DNA from: an uncultured Collinsella sp.
GTDB lineage: Bacteria; Actinomycetota; Coriobacteriia; Coriobacteriales; Coriobacteriaceae
Assembly: GCA_900541875.1 (NCBI GenBank)
Contig: UQLF01000010.1
Location: 1 to 64,000 of the forward strand
Direction: 5' to 3'
Length of the DNA: 64,000 nt
Part shown: in pieces, positions 18,862 through 26,145 of the stretch
Position numbering within the stretch: the stretch's first letter is position 1
Layout: every line of letters starts with the position of its first letter
Notes under the pieces: model-generated
Database searches by the model: none
What the model was told of the DNA's origin: nothing
Seen by the model: only the letters and a program-made list of their open reading frames with translations
Program-made: the position numbers and the translations under genes

Positions 18862-18887
18862 CGTGCCGCTGAGGCAACGGCGGCACG
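18862..18887 (-). terminator. possible terminator after pilin-like copy 2
   Basis: GC-rich inverted repeat CGTGCCGC (18862-18869) and GCGGCACG (18880-18887), placed between the end of copy 2 and the start of copy 1. No T run follows, so termination is uncertain; it could instead be a regulatory hairpin. Confidence 0.35.
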
Positions 18888-18932
18888 GGTGCCCGCGCCA
18901 CATAAACTGCTTGCCGTTTTGTTTCTTCAGAC

Positions 18933-19895
18933 CTACTGCCACGCCTTCGGGAGGATAACGCCGGGGGCGCAGTGATTGAAGTCACTATGATTGGCATAGG
19001 TTGGGACATTCCAATCGGAACAGTCGAGGTTTAGATTTTTGCAATAGCTAAACATGCCGAGCATATTCATAACATCTGAGGTCTTCCACCCTTGTCCAAA
19101 TTTCACGCTTTTCAGCGAGCTGTCGGTGGAAAAAGGAGACGTAAATCGCCGGCTTTCGCGTCGACCATCCGGAGATGTCAATCTCCTCGACCTTGTAAAG
19201 GTTTTTGAGCGCCGAGTCGAATTCGACGACCGAAGACGTATCCCAGCTTGAAATACTGAAGGAAGTCGCATTGCCGCAATACGCGAATGCGTGCTGCAGA
19301 TTTGTGCAGTTCGACATGTCGAACTTTGCCAGATCAAAGCTCTTGAAGTTCTCCATGTACTGAAAGCAAAATGCCAACGAGTGGATTTCTATGCCATCGT
19401 CAATGGCCTTTACGGCCACGATATTAATTCTGTTAGGCCACCAGGGGGCAGTCGTCTTGCCGTCGTTTCCCACGGTCGCGGTGGCGTATCCATTTTCGAA
19501 CCCCGTATACACCGCCGTCACGCGGCGGCTGTTGAGCATGTCACCGACTCTGGGGACCCCGCGGCGCTTGTAGAACATGAGGCTGTGGTCGTCCTCCGAG
19601 TACACGGCGAACGCTATCCCGTGAACGGGGTCCACGATGTCGGCGTCGGTCAACGACCCGTTGCCGCCGCCCGTGCCGCCCGACTCCCAGCTCCCCTTTG
19701 AGATTCCGTTGCCGAGCGTCCCCGCCACCGTGTTGAACTGGTTTGTGATCGCCGACGAGACCCACGGTCCCGCGATCAGCACCACCAGGACGATGATCGC
19801 GATGATCAGTACGTACTCGACTGTCGACTGCCCCTTCGGGCGGCGGGTAAATCTGGGAGATACCCCCCCCCGAAAGGAATTTCCGCTGCATGCAT
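18933..19895 (-). pseudogene. Flp-pilin-like protein with BspA-type (DUF285) repeat head (copy 2), frameshifted
   Basis: Same layout as copy 1: leader, then KGQSTVEYVLIIAIIVLVVL (Flp-type signature), a Gly/Ser linker, then a different head with BspA/DUF285-like repeats (segments FDMSNCTNLQHAF, ISSWDTSSV and MNMLGMFSYCKNLNL). It is broken twice. The leader has 9 G (19863-19871), so neither ATG 19891 nor ATG 19895 reads into the pilin frame; 8 or 11 G would be needed for the first and 10 for the second. A second +1-type shift occurs near 19145-19170 inside the head, after ISGWSTRK. The first break is reversible by slippage; the second looks like true decay or a sequencing error. GAGGAG lies 6 nt before ATG 19895. 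Confidence 0.75.
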
Positions 19896-19900
19896 GTGCG
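19735..19900 (-). repeat. duplicated leader/pilin segment (partner of about 18620-18790)
   Basis: The two pilin-like genes share a clearly related stretch from the ribosome site through the poly-G tract to the end of the hydrophobic helix, ending near VSSAI-NQFN-VAG. Beyond it the heads are unrelated. This points to duplication of a pilin stem with exchange of the head domain. Confidence 0.75.
19863..19871. repeat. homopolymer tract G9 (minus strand) in the leader of pilin-like copy 2
   Basis: Nine C on the + strand at the position matching the 10-base tract of copy 1. The flanks are homologous (GGAGATA on one side and a GAA-type codon on the other). Confidence 0.9.
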
Positions 19901-20083
19901 GCTCCTCTCGGATTGCTTTGGCTGATGCTGCAGAGGATAGACGCGATTACTAAGGATGAGTCAACAATGCCGCAGCGGCATTCACACTAAGAGGGTAAGG
20001 CGTTCGGAGTGACATCCCGTTCCAAAACGTATACTTGATTTAAGGCGGAGTGGAATGTGGGCGCGCAAGGAGATGCGGAATCG

Positions 20084-20710
20084 ATGAGAGCCTCAAAAAA
20101 AATTACTGCAGTGTTATCATCTTTCGTCCTCTCTATTCTTCCATTTCTGATTCTATGGGCGGCTTGGTCAGTCCTCCCTGATACAATTCCCGCTCATTGG
20201 AGTGGGGGTGTGGTTGATCGATGGGGTAATAAGCTTGAATTGCTGGTTGTTCCGCTGTTTTCTCTGATTGGTTCTATTGCAATTTCTGTGTACCTTATTG
20301 TTTCCACGCGGCGAAGAGAGTTCGCGGATTTCTCTGTTCGAATGCGACGGGACTTTGTTGCGTGCTATATTTCAAGTCTTCTTTTATCGACAACCTGCTC
20401 AGTGATAATTGCCGTTTGGGTTCAGTTGATTCTTACGCAAAACACTGCGGTTGATGGGAGGCTTGGACTATCGATCCTGTATTCCCTTCCCGGGCTATAT
20501 GTGATCTTGTGCGCTTTGCCGCCTTTTTATGCGAGCGGCGAGAGCAAAAAGGCAGAGCGCCTGATAACAGTTCTTATTGGCGGCGCGGAGATTGTTCTTT
20601 GTGGAATAGTGCTTGAAGGTTCGGCTGCCTCTTATGCGATGATTGGACTGATAATTCTGTTCTGTGCGTTTGAGATTGTGTCACAGGCAAGGGATAGCCG
20701 GTCCTTATGA
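20084..20710 (+). CDS. DUF1648 (SdpI N-terminal type) membrane protein
   Basis: 208 residues with about five or six hydrophobic helices. The segment LPDTIPAHWSGGVVDRWGNK after the first helix is the DUF1648 signature, shared with SdpI, the immunity protein of the Bacillus SDP cannibalism toxin, and with other membrane proteins. ATG 20084 is chosen because AAGGAG lies 11 nt upstream; in-frame GTG/ATG codons at 20057 and 20072 are alternatives. Codon use and GC content are visibly lower than in the flanking housekeeping genes, suggesting transfer. Immunity function is an inference from family and neighbours. Confidence 0.7.
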   Translation: MRASKKITAVLSSFVLSILPFLILWAAWSVLPDTIPAHWSGGVVDRWGNKLELLVVPLFSLIGSIAISVYLIVSTRRREFADFSVRMRRDFVACYISSLLLSTTCSVIIAVWVQLILTQNTAVDGRLGLSILYSLPGLYVILCALPPFYASGESKKAERLITVLIGGAEIVLCGIVLEGSAASYAMIGLIILFCAFEIVSQARDSRSL

Positions 20711-20957
20711 GTTGAATTACGCGCGTGCGGATATAAAGGGTGGCATGTTAAATTTGTTGAAAACTCTGACATGCGCTGCCGACTTCATTAAATTCGATTG
20801 CCAATCAAGTCTTCCTATATATGCGAGCCCTGAGAAACTGCGCTGTGAACCTGAGACCGCTATCGATCGGCCCGGTGCACCGGGCCGCTGTCCTCGAGCC
20901 GGCATCAGCTTGCCGGTCTCAAAACGCATGCGTTTCACCATGAGAGAGGGATCTGTC
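20711..20957 (+). other. intergenic leader with strong palindromes before the thioredoxin-like gene
   Basis: 247 nt. It contains the perfect palindrome GGCCCGGTGCACCGGGCC (20869-20886), followed by a second imperfect hairpin (GCCGGCA near 20899 with TGCCGGT near 20911). No T run follows, so it may be regulatory rather than a terminator. No gene was seen, though the downstream frame is open back to 20664. Confidence 0.5.
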
Positions 20958-21497
20958 ATGAGCTGGAAACCGAGAAAATGCGTTATCGCCTTACTGACTT
21001 TGGCGACTCTGACGTGTTTCGCCGCCTTAATCGCCGTCAATATCAAACCGCAACACGATGCTTATCCCCCATCTTTGTCCATTAAAATGGGCCAAGATTT
21101 CAGCCTCGGCCGAAACGTCAATTATTTTAACAAGCTAAAACCTAATGAGGAAAACATCTTGATGTTCTGGGCATCGTGGTGTCAGCACTGCGAATCTCTC
21201 ATAGAGGATATGCAACAACTTGATAATTTCGCAGCCTTAAGGAAGAACCTTTTCACTGTTTCCGAGGACAGCACAATTGAAGAAGCCTCGGTCCATGAAG
21301 GAGACTTACCCATATACATAGATTAAGATAAGACCGTGTATGACCAATATGAACTTGAGCATATTCCGTCCGTATTCATACTGGATGATCAAGGAAACAT
21401 CATCGGCTTATCCGAAGGAGAGGAAGAACCTCTTGCCTTATTAAAGAAATACGCCGAATACAACGGATATAAAGCGGAAGGAGGCGACATCGAGTAA
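20958..21497 (+). pseudogene. membrane-anchored thioredoxin-like protein, interrupted by an in-frame TAA
   Basis: Full frame of 179 sense codons broken at codon 123 by TAA (21324-21326). The first half has a signal anchor (about residues 7-27) and the redox motif FWASWCQHCES. The second half, after the stop and in the same frame, carries the cis-Pro segment ELEHIPSVFILDDQGNIIG needed for the thioredoxin fold. The stop context GAT TAA GAT AAG suggests a single AAA-to-TAA change. AGAGGG lies 7 nt before ATG 20958. Thioredoxin-like accessory proteins (PedC type) assist disulfide-containing bacteriocins; the next gene fits as client. Confidence 0.75.
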
Positions 21498-21526
21498 CTA
21501 TCAAAGGCCAGATTAAGGAGCCAGCC

Positions 21527-21931
21527 ATGAAGAAATGCCCGCCCTCCATCGTCTCAGCAGCTCTTTGCCTCTCCCTTGTCATGACACCATTTGTACCCGT
21601 TGCGGCAGCCTATGCCGACGAGGGATCTCCCGCCGAGAGCAGCGATATCTACGTCTGAGTCAACTACGACGAAAATTACGATATATCCCTTTTTGAGCGC
21701 GGACGCTGCACGGATTCATATTCCAAGGCGTGGTGCGATTCTCACGGATCTGCAAATAACCGCACCGTCCCTCACAAGGTCAAGCTGAACGCGAAGGAGG
21801 AGGCTTGCCTGCGCGATCCCTACCTTGCTGGCACCGCTGAAGTTATCGCCGGTCTCGTGACAACCGGTCCTGGCGGCGGCTTTTTTGCAACCGCAATGAC
21901 ATCGTACCGACTTTTCACTTGCATGTTCTGA
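21527..21931 (+). pseudogene. secreted four-cysteine peptide precursor, interrupted by an in-frame TGA (possible bacteriocin)
   Basis: Frame of 134 sense codons with one TGA at codon 44 (21656-21658), in ATC TAC GTC TGA GTC; a TGG codon there would give a continuous protein. An N-terminal signal peptide (residues 1-30, AAAYA-DEG) is followed by a hydrophilic part and a hydrophobic, Gly-rich C-terminal part (LAGTAEVIAGLVTTGPGGGF) flanked by cysteines (EEAC before, FTC near the end). Two further Cys lie in GRC and AWC. AAGGAG stands 7 nt before the ATG. Small, secreted, Cys-containing and beside a thioredoxin-like gene: a bacteriocin or SDP-like toxin is plausible, but I recognise no family. 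Confidence 0.6.
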
Positions 21932-21943
21932 AAGGAAGTTGCC

Positions 21944-22183
21944 ATGTTGTCGCAAAATCAATCGAGATACTTGAACACAATCGGCTTTGCCCTGCTTACA
22001 TTACTCTTTGCTAGCGACCTTTTGCTGAAACCGCCCAAGGAACTCGTTTCGCTTGCCATAGCCTGCATTTCCGCCCTTTACTTTACGGCAACCCTATTCG
22101 TCGGACTAAAGGAGAGGAAAAAAGGCGCAGTCGTTGCATCTGCCGTAGGCGTGATCATAGCCATTGCCTCATTCTTTATCTGA
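21944..22183 (+). CDS. small two- or three-helix membrane protein (candidate immunity protein)
   Basis: 79 residues, intact. Hydrophobic segments lie at about residues 11-27, 34-53 and 61-79, with a basic ERKK turn before the last. AAAGGAAG lies 6 nt before the ATG, and the gene begins 12 nt after the peptide gene, so the three were one operon. Small membrane proteins after a bacteriocin gene are commonly immunity proteins; here that is inference from position only. Confidence 0.65.
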   Translation: MLSQNQSRYLNTIGFALLTLLFASDLLLKPPKELVSLAIACISALYFTATLFVGLKERKKGAVVASAVGVIIAIASFFI

Positions 22184-22195
22184 CACATTGGTGAT

Positions 22196-22505
22196 CTAGG
22201 GGCGATATCGTAGGAATACGACCGGGAGAGCCGGGACCAGATTGCCCGGGTTGCCCGGTCGGCTCGCGCAACGGCGCGGCGGTTCCACAGAAAGCTCTCC
22301 GGACTTCACGCCGTTTCTGATCGCATTGTAGACAGCCATCTCGTCTTCGCAGTCGGCGAGCACGCGGTGTGCGTCGTCGTTTTTGATGTCCAGCAAATCT
22401 CGAAGGTCCTCCATGCACCAGCGTCCGAGATCTGGCCATGCGCGTTGCGCGAGCTGATAAGTGTCGATTGCGATGTTGTAGTTAAAGTCCAGGCCAAAGC
22501 CGTCC
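22196..22505 (-). pseudogene. fragment of a DnaQ-like 3'-5' exonuclease
   Basis: The minus-strand frame contains a recognisable C-terminal exonuclease part: FGLDFNYNIAIDTYQLA, then LRDLLDI and AHRVLADCEDEMAVYNAI, matching the Exo III motif (H-x4-D, AHRALADC in homologues). The N-terminal half with the DxE motif is absent, and the open frame ends at a stop near 22532, so it is a remnant. The last ~25 residues (Pro/Arg/Gly-rich) are probably not native. Confidence 0.6.
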
Positions 22506-22555
22506 CAGGCAGAACGGCTTTGTTTCCTTGATTATCAACTTCATCCGGACACCTT

Positions 22556-22589
22556 CCGCATTCATCCGTGTGTGTACGGATGAATGCGG
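22556..22589. repeat. 14-bp perfect inverted repeat
   Basis: CCGCATTCATCCGT (22556-22569) and ACGGATGAATGCGG (22576-22589) around a GTGTGT loop. It lies between the exonuclease remnant and the secreted-protein gene, 11 nt from a second hairpin. Confidence 0.7.
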
Positions 22590-22599
22590 GGCTCGATAG

Positions 22600-22628
22600 C
22601 CCGGCGGCCTGATCGGCAGGCCGCCGGG
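22600..22628 (-). terminator. GC-rich hairpin after the ABC/secreted-protein pair
   Basis: CCCGGCGGCCT (22600-22610) and AGGCCGCCGGG (22618-22628), a perfect 11-bp stem, 5 nt beyond the stop of the minus-strand gene ending at 22634. There is no T run, so efficient intrinsic termination is doubtful. Confidence 0.5.
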
Positions 22629-22633
22629 AACTC

Positions 22634-23062
22634 TCACTCCTCGATAAAAGCCGGCACCCGGTTAGTCCTGCGCATCTTGAAATCGCCAGTCTCGTGGGAG
22701 ACGTAGAGGATGCCGTCCATCCCGTCTCGCGATGCATATGAAAGGTGAACAGAACCGCAATCCGCTCCATCATCGTCGAGAAGATCGAACGAATTCGGAT
22801 CGCTCGTTGCGGCCAAACGACCACTCAGACAAGAGCCATCGTCATTACAGATTTGCCATTCCATGTCTTCGCCTGCAAGAATCGCCATAGACGTCCTGGT
22901 CGCGCCATCGTTGACATACATCCCGTCTATGCCAAACCCATTTTCAGCGCCATCGATGAACGACTGCTCGGCCCTATACTTCGCAAATGATGCACATAGC
23001 ACCATTGCAAGACAAAGTACAAAGCCAACAATCGCTATCTTTGCATAGCTCTTGCCTATCAT
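22634..23062 (-). CDS. secreted or membrane-anchored protein of unknown function
   Basis: 142 residues: a hydrophobic N-terminal anchor (about residues 8-28, AIVGFVLCLAMVLCASF), then a hydrophilic acidic domain with Cys in ICNDDGSC and GADCGS. Its ATG is 1 nt beyond the ABC-transporter stop, and GGAG lies in the end of that gene, so the two are coupled and probably work together. The frame ends with an acidic FIEE. No family recognised. Confidence 0.65.
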   Translation of the reverse strand: MIGKSYAKIAIVGFVLCLAMVLCASFAKYRAEQSFIDGAENGFGIDGMYVNDGATRTSMAILAGEDMEWQICNDDGSCLSGRLAATSDPNSFDLLDDDGADCGSVHLSYASRDGMDGILYVSHETGDFKMRRTNRVPAFIEE

Positions 23063-23063
23063 G

Positions 23064-24878
23064 TCATTCTCCTCCTTCGTATGTATCGAGGTATTCCTGC
23101 TTGAGCGTCTGCGAGGACGACTTGATCTTTTCCACGAGCGTGCCGGCCTCGATGAAGTAGAACGAGTTGGTGAGGTCTGCCAGGTCGTCGAGCAGGTGGC
23201 TTGAGATGAGCACGCTTCGTCCCCGCGCCACCTCGCTGCGCATCGCGTCGCAGGAGGTTTTCCGCTTTCCCGGATCGAGGCCGTTCAGCGGTTCATCGAG
23301 GATGAGGTACGGGCAACCGGTCGATATCGCCATGGCAAGCTTTACCTGCTGCTTCATTCCTGTCGAGAGTTTACGGGTCGGCTTGTCGAGATATGGGGAG
23401 ATTCCGAGGGAGTCGCAGAGCGAGTCGATGTCGGCGGCCGATTTCCACGCCTCCCTAACGAAAGCAAGGTGCTCGATGGCCGATAGCGTGGGATAGAGAT
23501 CCGCGCTGCCCGAAGAGCTCAGGTAGACGAGTTCTGCAAATTCGGCTGATCGACGTTGGCTGATTCCGTCTGCCGCCAGGCTTCCCGAGCGGATGCGGGT
23601 GGGAAATTGGCCCGACAGCGCTTCAAGAAAGGTGGTTTTCCCCGAGCCGTTGGGAGCAACGAGGCCCGCCGCTGTTCCCGGGCTCAGGAAAAGCGACCCG
23701 ATTGAAAGTGTCGTCGTGCTTCCGTATCCCACGCTCGCGTCCAGAAGCTCGAGCCCATGGTGCTTTTTCGCGGGTCCAGGCTGTTTGGGGGAACGTGTCG
23801 CAACGGCGCCGACCGTAAAAAGGACCGCGACGTATGCCAGGGCCACGGCAAGCATCGATGCGCTGCCTGAACCGGAGCCAATGAATTCCGTCGGGAAGCA
23901 TCCCACGTAGCCCGTTGCCTCGATAGGCGAGAATACGGCCAGCGGCAGGAGCCCGAGCACGGCATTATGCTCCAGCGCCGAATCGGACAGTAACGGGAAT
24001 GCCGGGGCCGCGACAAGCAGCGCGGAGGTAAGGGGGCCCGCGAGGACGCGCCTCGTTGCGGTCGATAGGACGGCGGAGCAAACGGATATCAAGGTTCCGC
24101 CCGCAAGCAGCGCGAGAAGCAGGGCTGTGAAGACGTTTCCCGCGGTCGTGGTGGTAAGCGCGCCGTCATGGAAGAAGGCGATCGGGTACCCGATTTGCCC
24201 GAAGCCGTTTAGGGCCAAGGCGTAAATGCCCCCGGGTGCGAGGCCGGCGAGGAGCATCGCGGTCCCCGCGACGATTATCGAAAACACGATCTGGATAAGG
24301 CGCCGGAATTTGGGCACGGGTGCCTTTGCCGCCAGGGTCGCAGGCCTTGTGGCGCCGAGCACGAGTATCGACGAGAGAAGGAAGGGGATGAAGGGAAGGA
24401 AAGACGGCGCCATGGCAATGGCGTAAGGCAGGAAGGAAAGGAACGACAGATCGCTTGCGGAGGCCGGGATATCCGTGATGCCGGAGCTGCTCAGGGCACG
24501 GCAATATGCGAGCGCTGCGTCATTGGTCTCTCGGTCTCCCACGATGGACCCGGATTGGAAGCCTTCGCCCATGAGCGCGTAGTAGCTCTCGGCAGAATCG
24601 AGAAAGGCGGCGTCGGTTTGAGCGGCGAGGGCGGCGTTCGCGTATCTTGCAAGCTCCGCGTCGACTTGCTGCTCTGGCGATAGGTCTGTGCCGCTGGCCT
24701 GGGGCGCGCGCGTATTGAATGCGTCGACAAAGCTCTGCATGCCCTGCTTCATAAAGAAGGGCCCGTAGATGGGTGAATTGAACGCAATGGGGACGGAAAA
24801 GGCTGCAGCGAGAACGAGCGTACAAATCCATACGGCCTTGTCTCTTAGGATTAGTTTGAGAAGAAGTCGACAGTACAT
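23064..24878 (-). CDS. fused ABC transporter, membrane domain plus ATPase domain
   Basis: 604 residues. A first helix (16-36) and an extracytoplasmic region (about 37-145) are followed by five or six helices between 150 and 360, as in ABC-2 permeases. A C-terminal ATPase domain begins near 373. Walker A is APNGSGKTT (408-416; the usual first Gly is Ala), the signature is LSTGM (504-508), Walker B is YLILDEP (524-530), and the H-loop is in ISSHLL. ABC-2 permease and ATPase are normally separate chains, so the permease-ATPase order in one protein is uncommon. Its substrate is unknown; peptide or bacteriocin export or self-protection would fit the neighbourhood, but is inference. Confidence 0.8.
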   Translation of the reverse strand: MYCRLLLKLILRDKAVWICTLVLAAAFSVPIAFNSPIYGPFFMKQGMQSFVDAFNTRAPQASGTDLSPEQQVDAELARYANAALAAQTDAAFLDSAESYYALMGEGFQSGSIVGDRETNDAALAYCRALSSSGITDIPASASDLSFLSFLPYAIAMAPSFLPFIPFLLSSILVLGATRPATLAAKAPVPKFRRLIQIVFSIIVAGTAMLLAGLAPGGIYALALNGFGQIGYPIAFFHDGALTTTTAGNVFTALLLALLAGGTLISVCSAVLSTATRRVLAGPLTSALLVAAPAFPLLSDSALEHNAVLGLLPLAVFSPIEATGYVGCFPTEFIGSGSGSASMLAVALAYVAVLFTVGAVATRSPKQPGPAKKHHGLELLDASVGYGSTTTLSIGSLFLSPGTAAGLVAPNGSGKTTFLEALSGQFPTRIRSGSLAADGISQRRSAEFAELVYLSSSGSADLYPTLSAIEHLAFVREAWKSAADIDSLCDSLGISPYLDKPTRKLSTGMKQQVKLAMAISTGCPYLILDEPLNGLDPGKRKTSCDAMRSEVARGRSVLISSHLLDDLADLTNSFYFIEAGTLVEKIKSSSQTLKQEYLDTYEGGE

Positions 24879-25374
24879 TTAGAAGCACCTACGTTCCTCA
24901 AAGAATTGTTAGATTAAAAGTAACAGACCGGATGAAGATACGTGCGACGGGGGCGAGGCGAATGGCTGAGCGGTATCGATATGCGGGTTCAACGGTATCA
25001 CATTGGCCACATAGATTTTTAACTTGCATTTCTAACAGTTAAGGAGACGGGTGCTTTCCAGCACACTCCTTCGATGATGCCTTCCGCTAGTTGCTATGCC
25101 GGTTTCAGCCAACAAAGAATGTGCCCTGGTGCTCAGGTTCACCGTTAGCGTTGGCAACATATGAGATGATGCACACGCGCAACAAAAACGTGTACATCAC
25201 CCTCCAAAATCGACATTTTTCGACATGTTTGGAGGCAGATGTACACGAATGCGAAATCCCCCGCCGCCCAAAAGTGCCCTCCACATGTCTGGACTCTCTA
25301 TGGCTGCGCTGGATAGACATCGCCGGAACGGGTATAGTATCGAAAGTTTTGTCGTTAACCAGCGGGGGAGTCCT
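24879..25374. other. intergenic region at the right edge of the island
   Basis: 496 nt with no gene that I can support. It contains the short hairpin GTGCTTTCCAGCAC near 25050 and the large imperfect inverted repeat at 25189-25247. A TATAGT-like -10 element lies near 25333, upstream of the phosphatidyltransferase. An open frame continues upstream of GTG 25375 to 25225, but its sequence is Pro/Arg-rich shadow. Confidence 0.5.
25189..25247. repeat. 20-bp near-perfect inverted repeat (18/20 pairs)
   Basis: Left arm 25189-25208 (CGTGTACATC then CCTCCAAA with AC between) and right arm 25228-25247 (TTTGGAGG, CA, GATGTACACG) match except for the two central bases. The 20-nt loop contains TCGACAT twice. 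It could be an operator, a transposon end pair or a structured RNA. Confidence 0.7.
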
Positions 25375-26079
25375 GTGGGCATCAAAAAGAAGATCAAAAA
25401 GGAGCTTATCGGTACTTCCGATTACCCGTCGAATAAGATCTTTACGATCTCCAATTTCATCACCTTTACGCGCCTGATCCTCACCCTGGTATTTCTGTAC
25501 CTGTTTGTGACGGACAACAACCGCGTCATCGCCATCGTTATCTACGCCGTTGCCGCCTCCACCGACTGGATGGACGGTCAGATCGCCCGCATGACTAAGA
25601 CGGTCTCGTGGCTCGGCAAGGTCATGGATCCCATCTGCGACCGTGCGCTGCTGTTCACCGGCGTCTTGGGACTGGTAGTCCGCGGAGAGCTGCCCATCTG
25701 GGTCTGCGTGCTCATTATCGGCCGCGACATCTATCTGGGCATCGGCACACTTATCGTTCGTCATTATCACCGTCGCCCCATCGATGTCGTCTTCCCCGGA
25801 AAGATTGCCACTGCGCTGCTCATGACCGGCTTCTCGCTTATGCTGCTCGGGTTCCCCGTTATTGACGGTCTGCATCTTTTACCTTCAACCCTTACGGCCT
25901 TCCCGGGCCTCAACGGAAGCTCGGTGCCCCTCGGCATCTTCTTTGTGTACGGCGGCGTGATCTTCTCCATGCTCACGGCTGTCATCTACTCCATTAAGGG
26001 CGGAGCGGCCATTAAACAGGCTCTCACGCATCCCGAGGACGAGGACATCGACTTTCTGAACCCTGAAATCGAAGACTGA
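25375..26079 (+). CDS. CDP-alcohol phosphatidyltransferase (PgsA2-like)
   Basis: 234-residue membrane enzyme with the CDP-alcohol signature DWMDGQIARMTKTVSWLGKVMD (family D-x2-D-G-x2-A-R-x7-G-x3-D-x3-D), so it joins a CDP-activated lipid to an alcohol. About five helices follow. GTG 25375 lies 4 nt after GGGGGAG and begins MGIKKKIKKE, a usual basic start. A second family member lies at 46356; its neighbours there mark that one as the housekeeping pgsA. As in mycobacteria (pgsA2 near garA and its MerR gene), this copy is close to FHA and MerR genes. The alcohol substrate is not known. Confidence 0.85.
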   Translation: MGIKKKIKKELIGTSDYPSNKIFTISNFITFTRLILTLVFLYLFVTDNNRVIAIVIYAVAASTDWMDGQIARMTKTVSWLGKVMDPICDRALLFTGVLGLVVRGELPIWVCVLIIGRDIYLGIGTLIVRHYHRRPIDVVFPGKIATALLMTGFSLMLLGFPVIDGLHLLPSTLTAFPGLNGSSVPLGIFFVYGGVIFSMLTAVIYSIKGGAAIKQALTHPEDEDIDFLNPEIED

Positions 26080-26145
26080 TTCGTTGGGGTATGATTACGT
26101 ACGGTTCATTATTTGCGGCACGTCCGCGATAAGTTAGGGGTTGTC

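Noticed and set aside
18753..19871. Poly-G difference as a plain sequencing error
   Set aside because: It cannot be excluded for either tract, but two homologous tracts in the same leader position with paired start codons make biological slippage the better explanation.
21656..21658. TGA read as selenocysteine or tryptophan
   Set aside because: Neighbouring genes use TGA as a stop (20708-20710, end of the gene at 22183, ABC gene at 23064), no SECIS-like hairpin was evident, and the upstream gene is broken by TAA; simple decay explains both.
25225..25374. N-terminal extension of the phosphatidyltransferase
   Set aside because: The extra 50 codons translate to Pro/Arg-rich sequence overlapping the inverted repeat; GTG 25375 has a ribosome site and gives a normal N-terminus.
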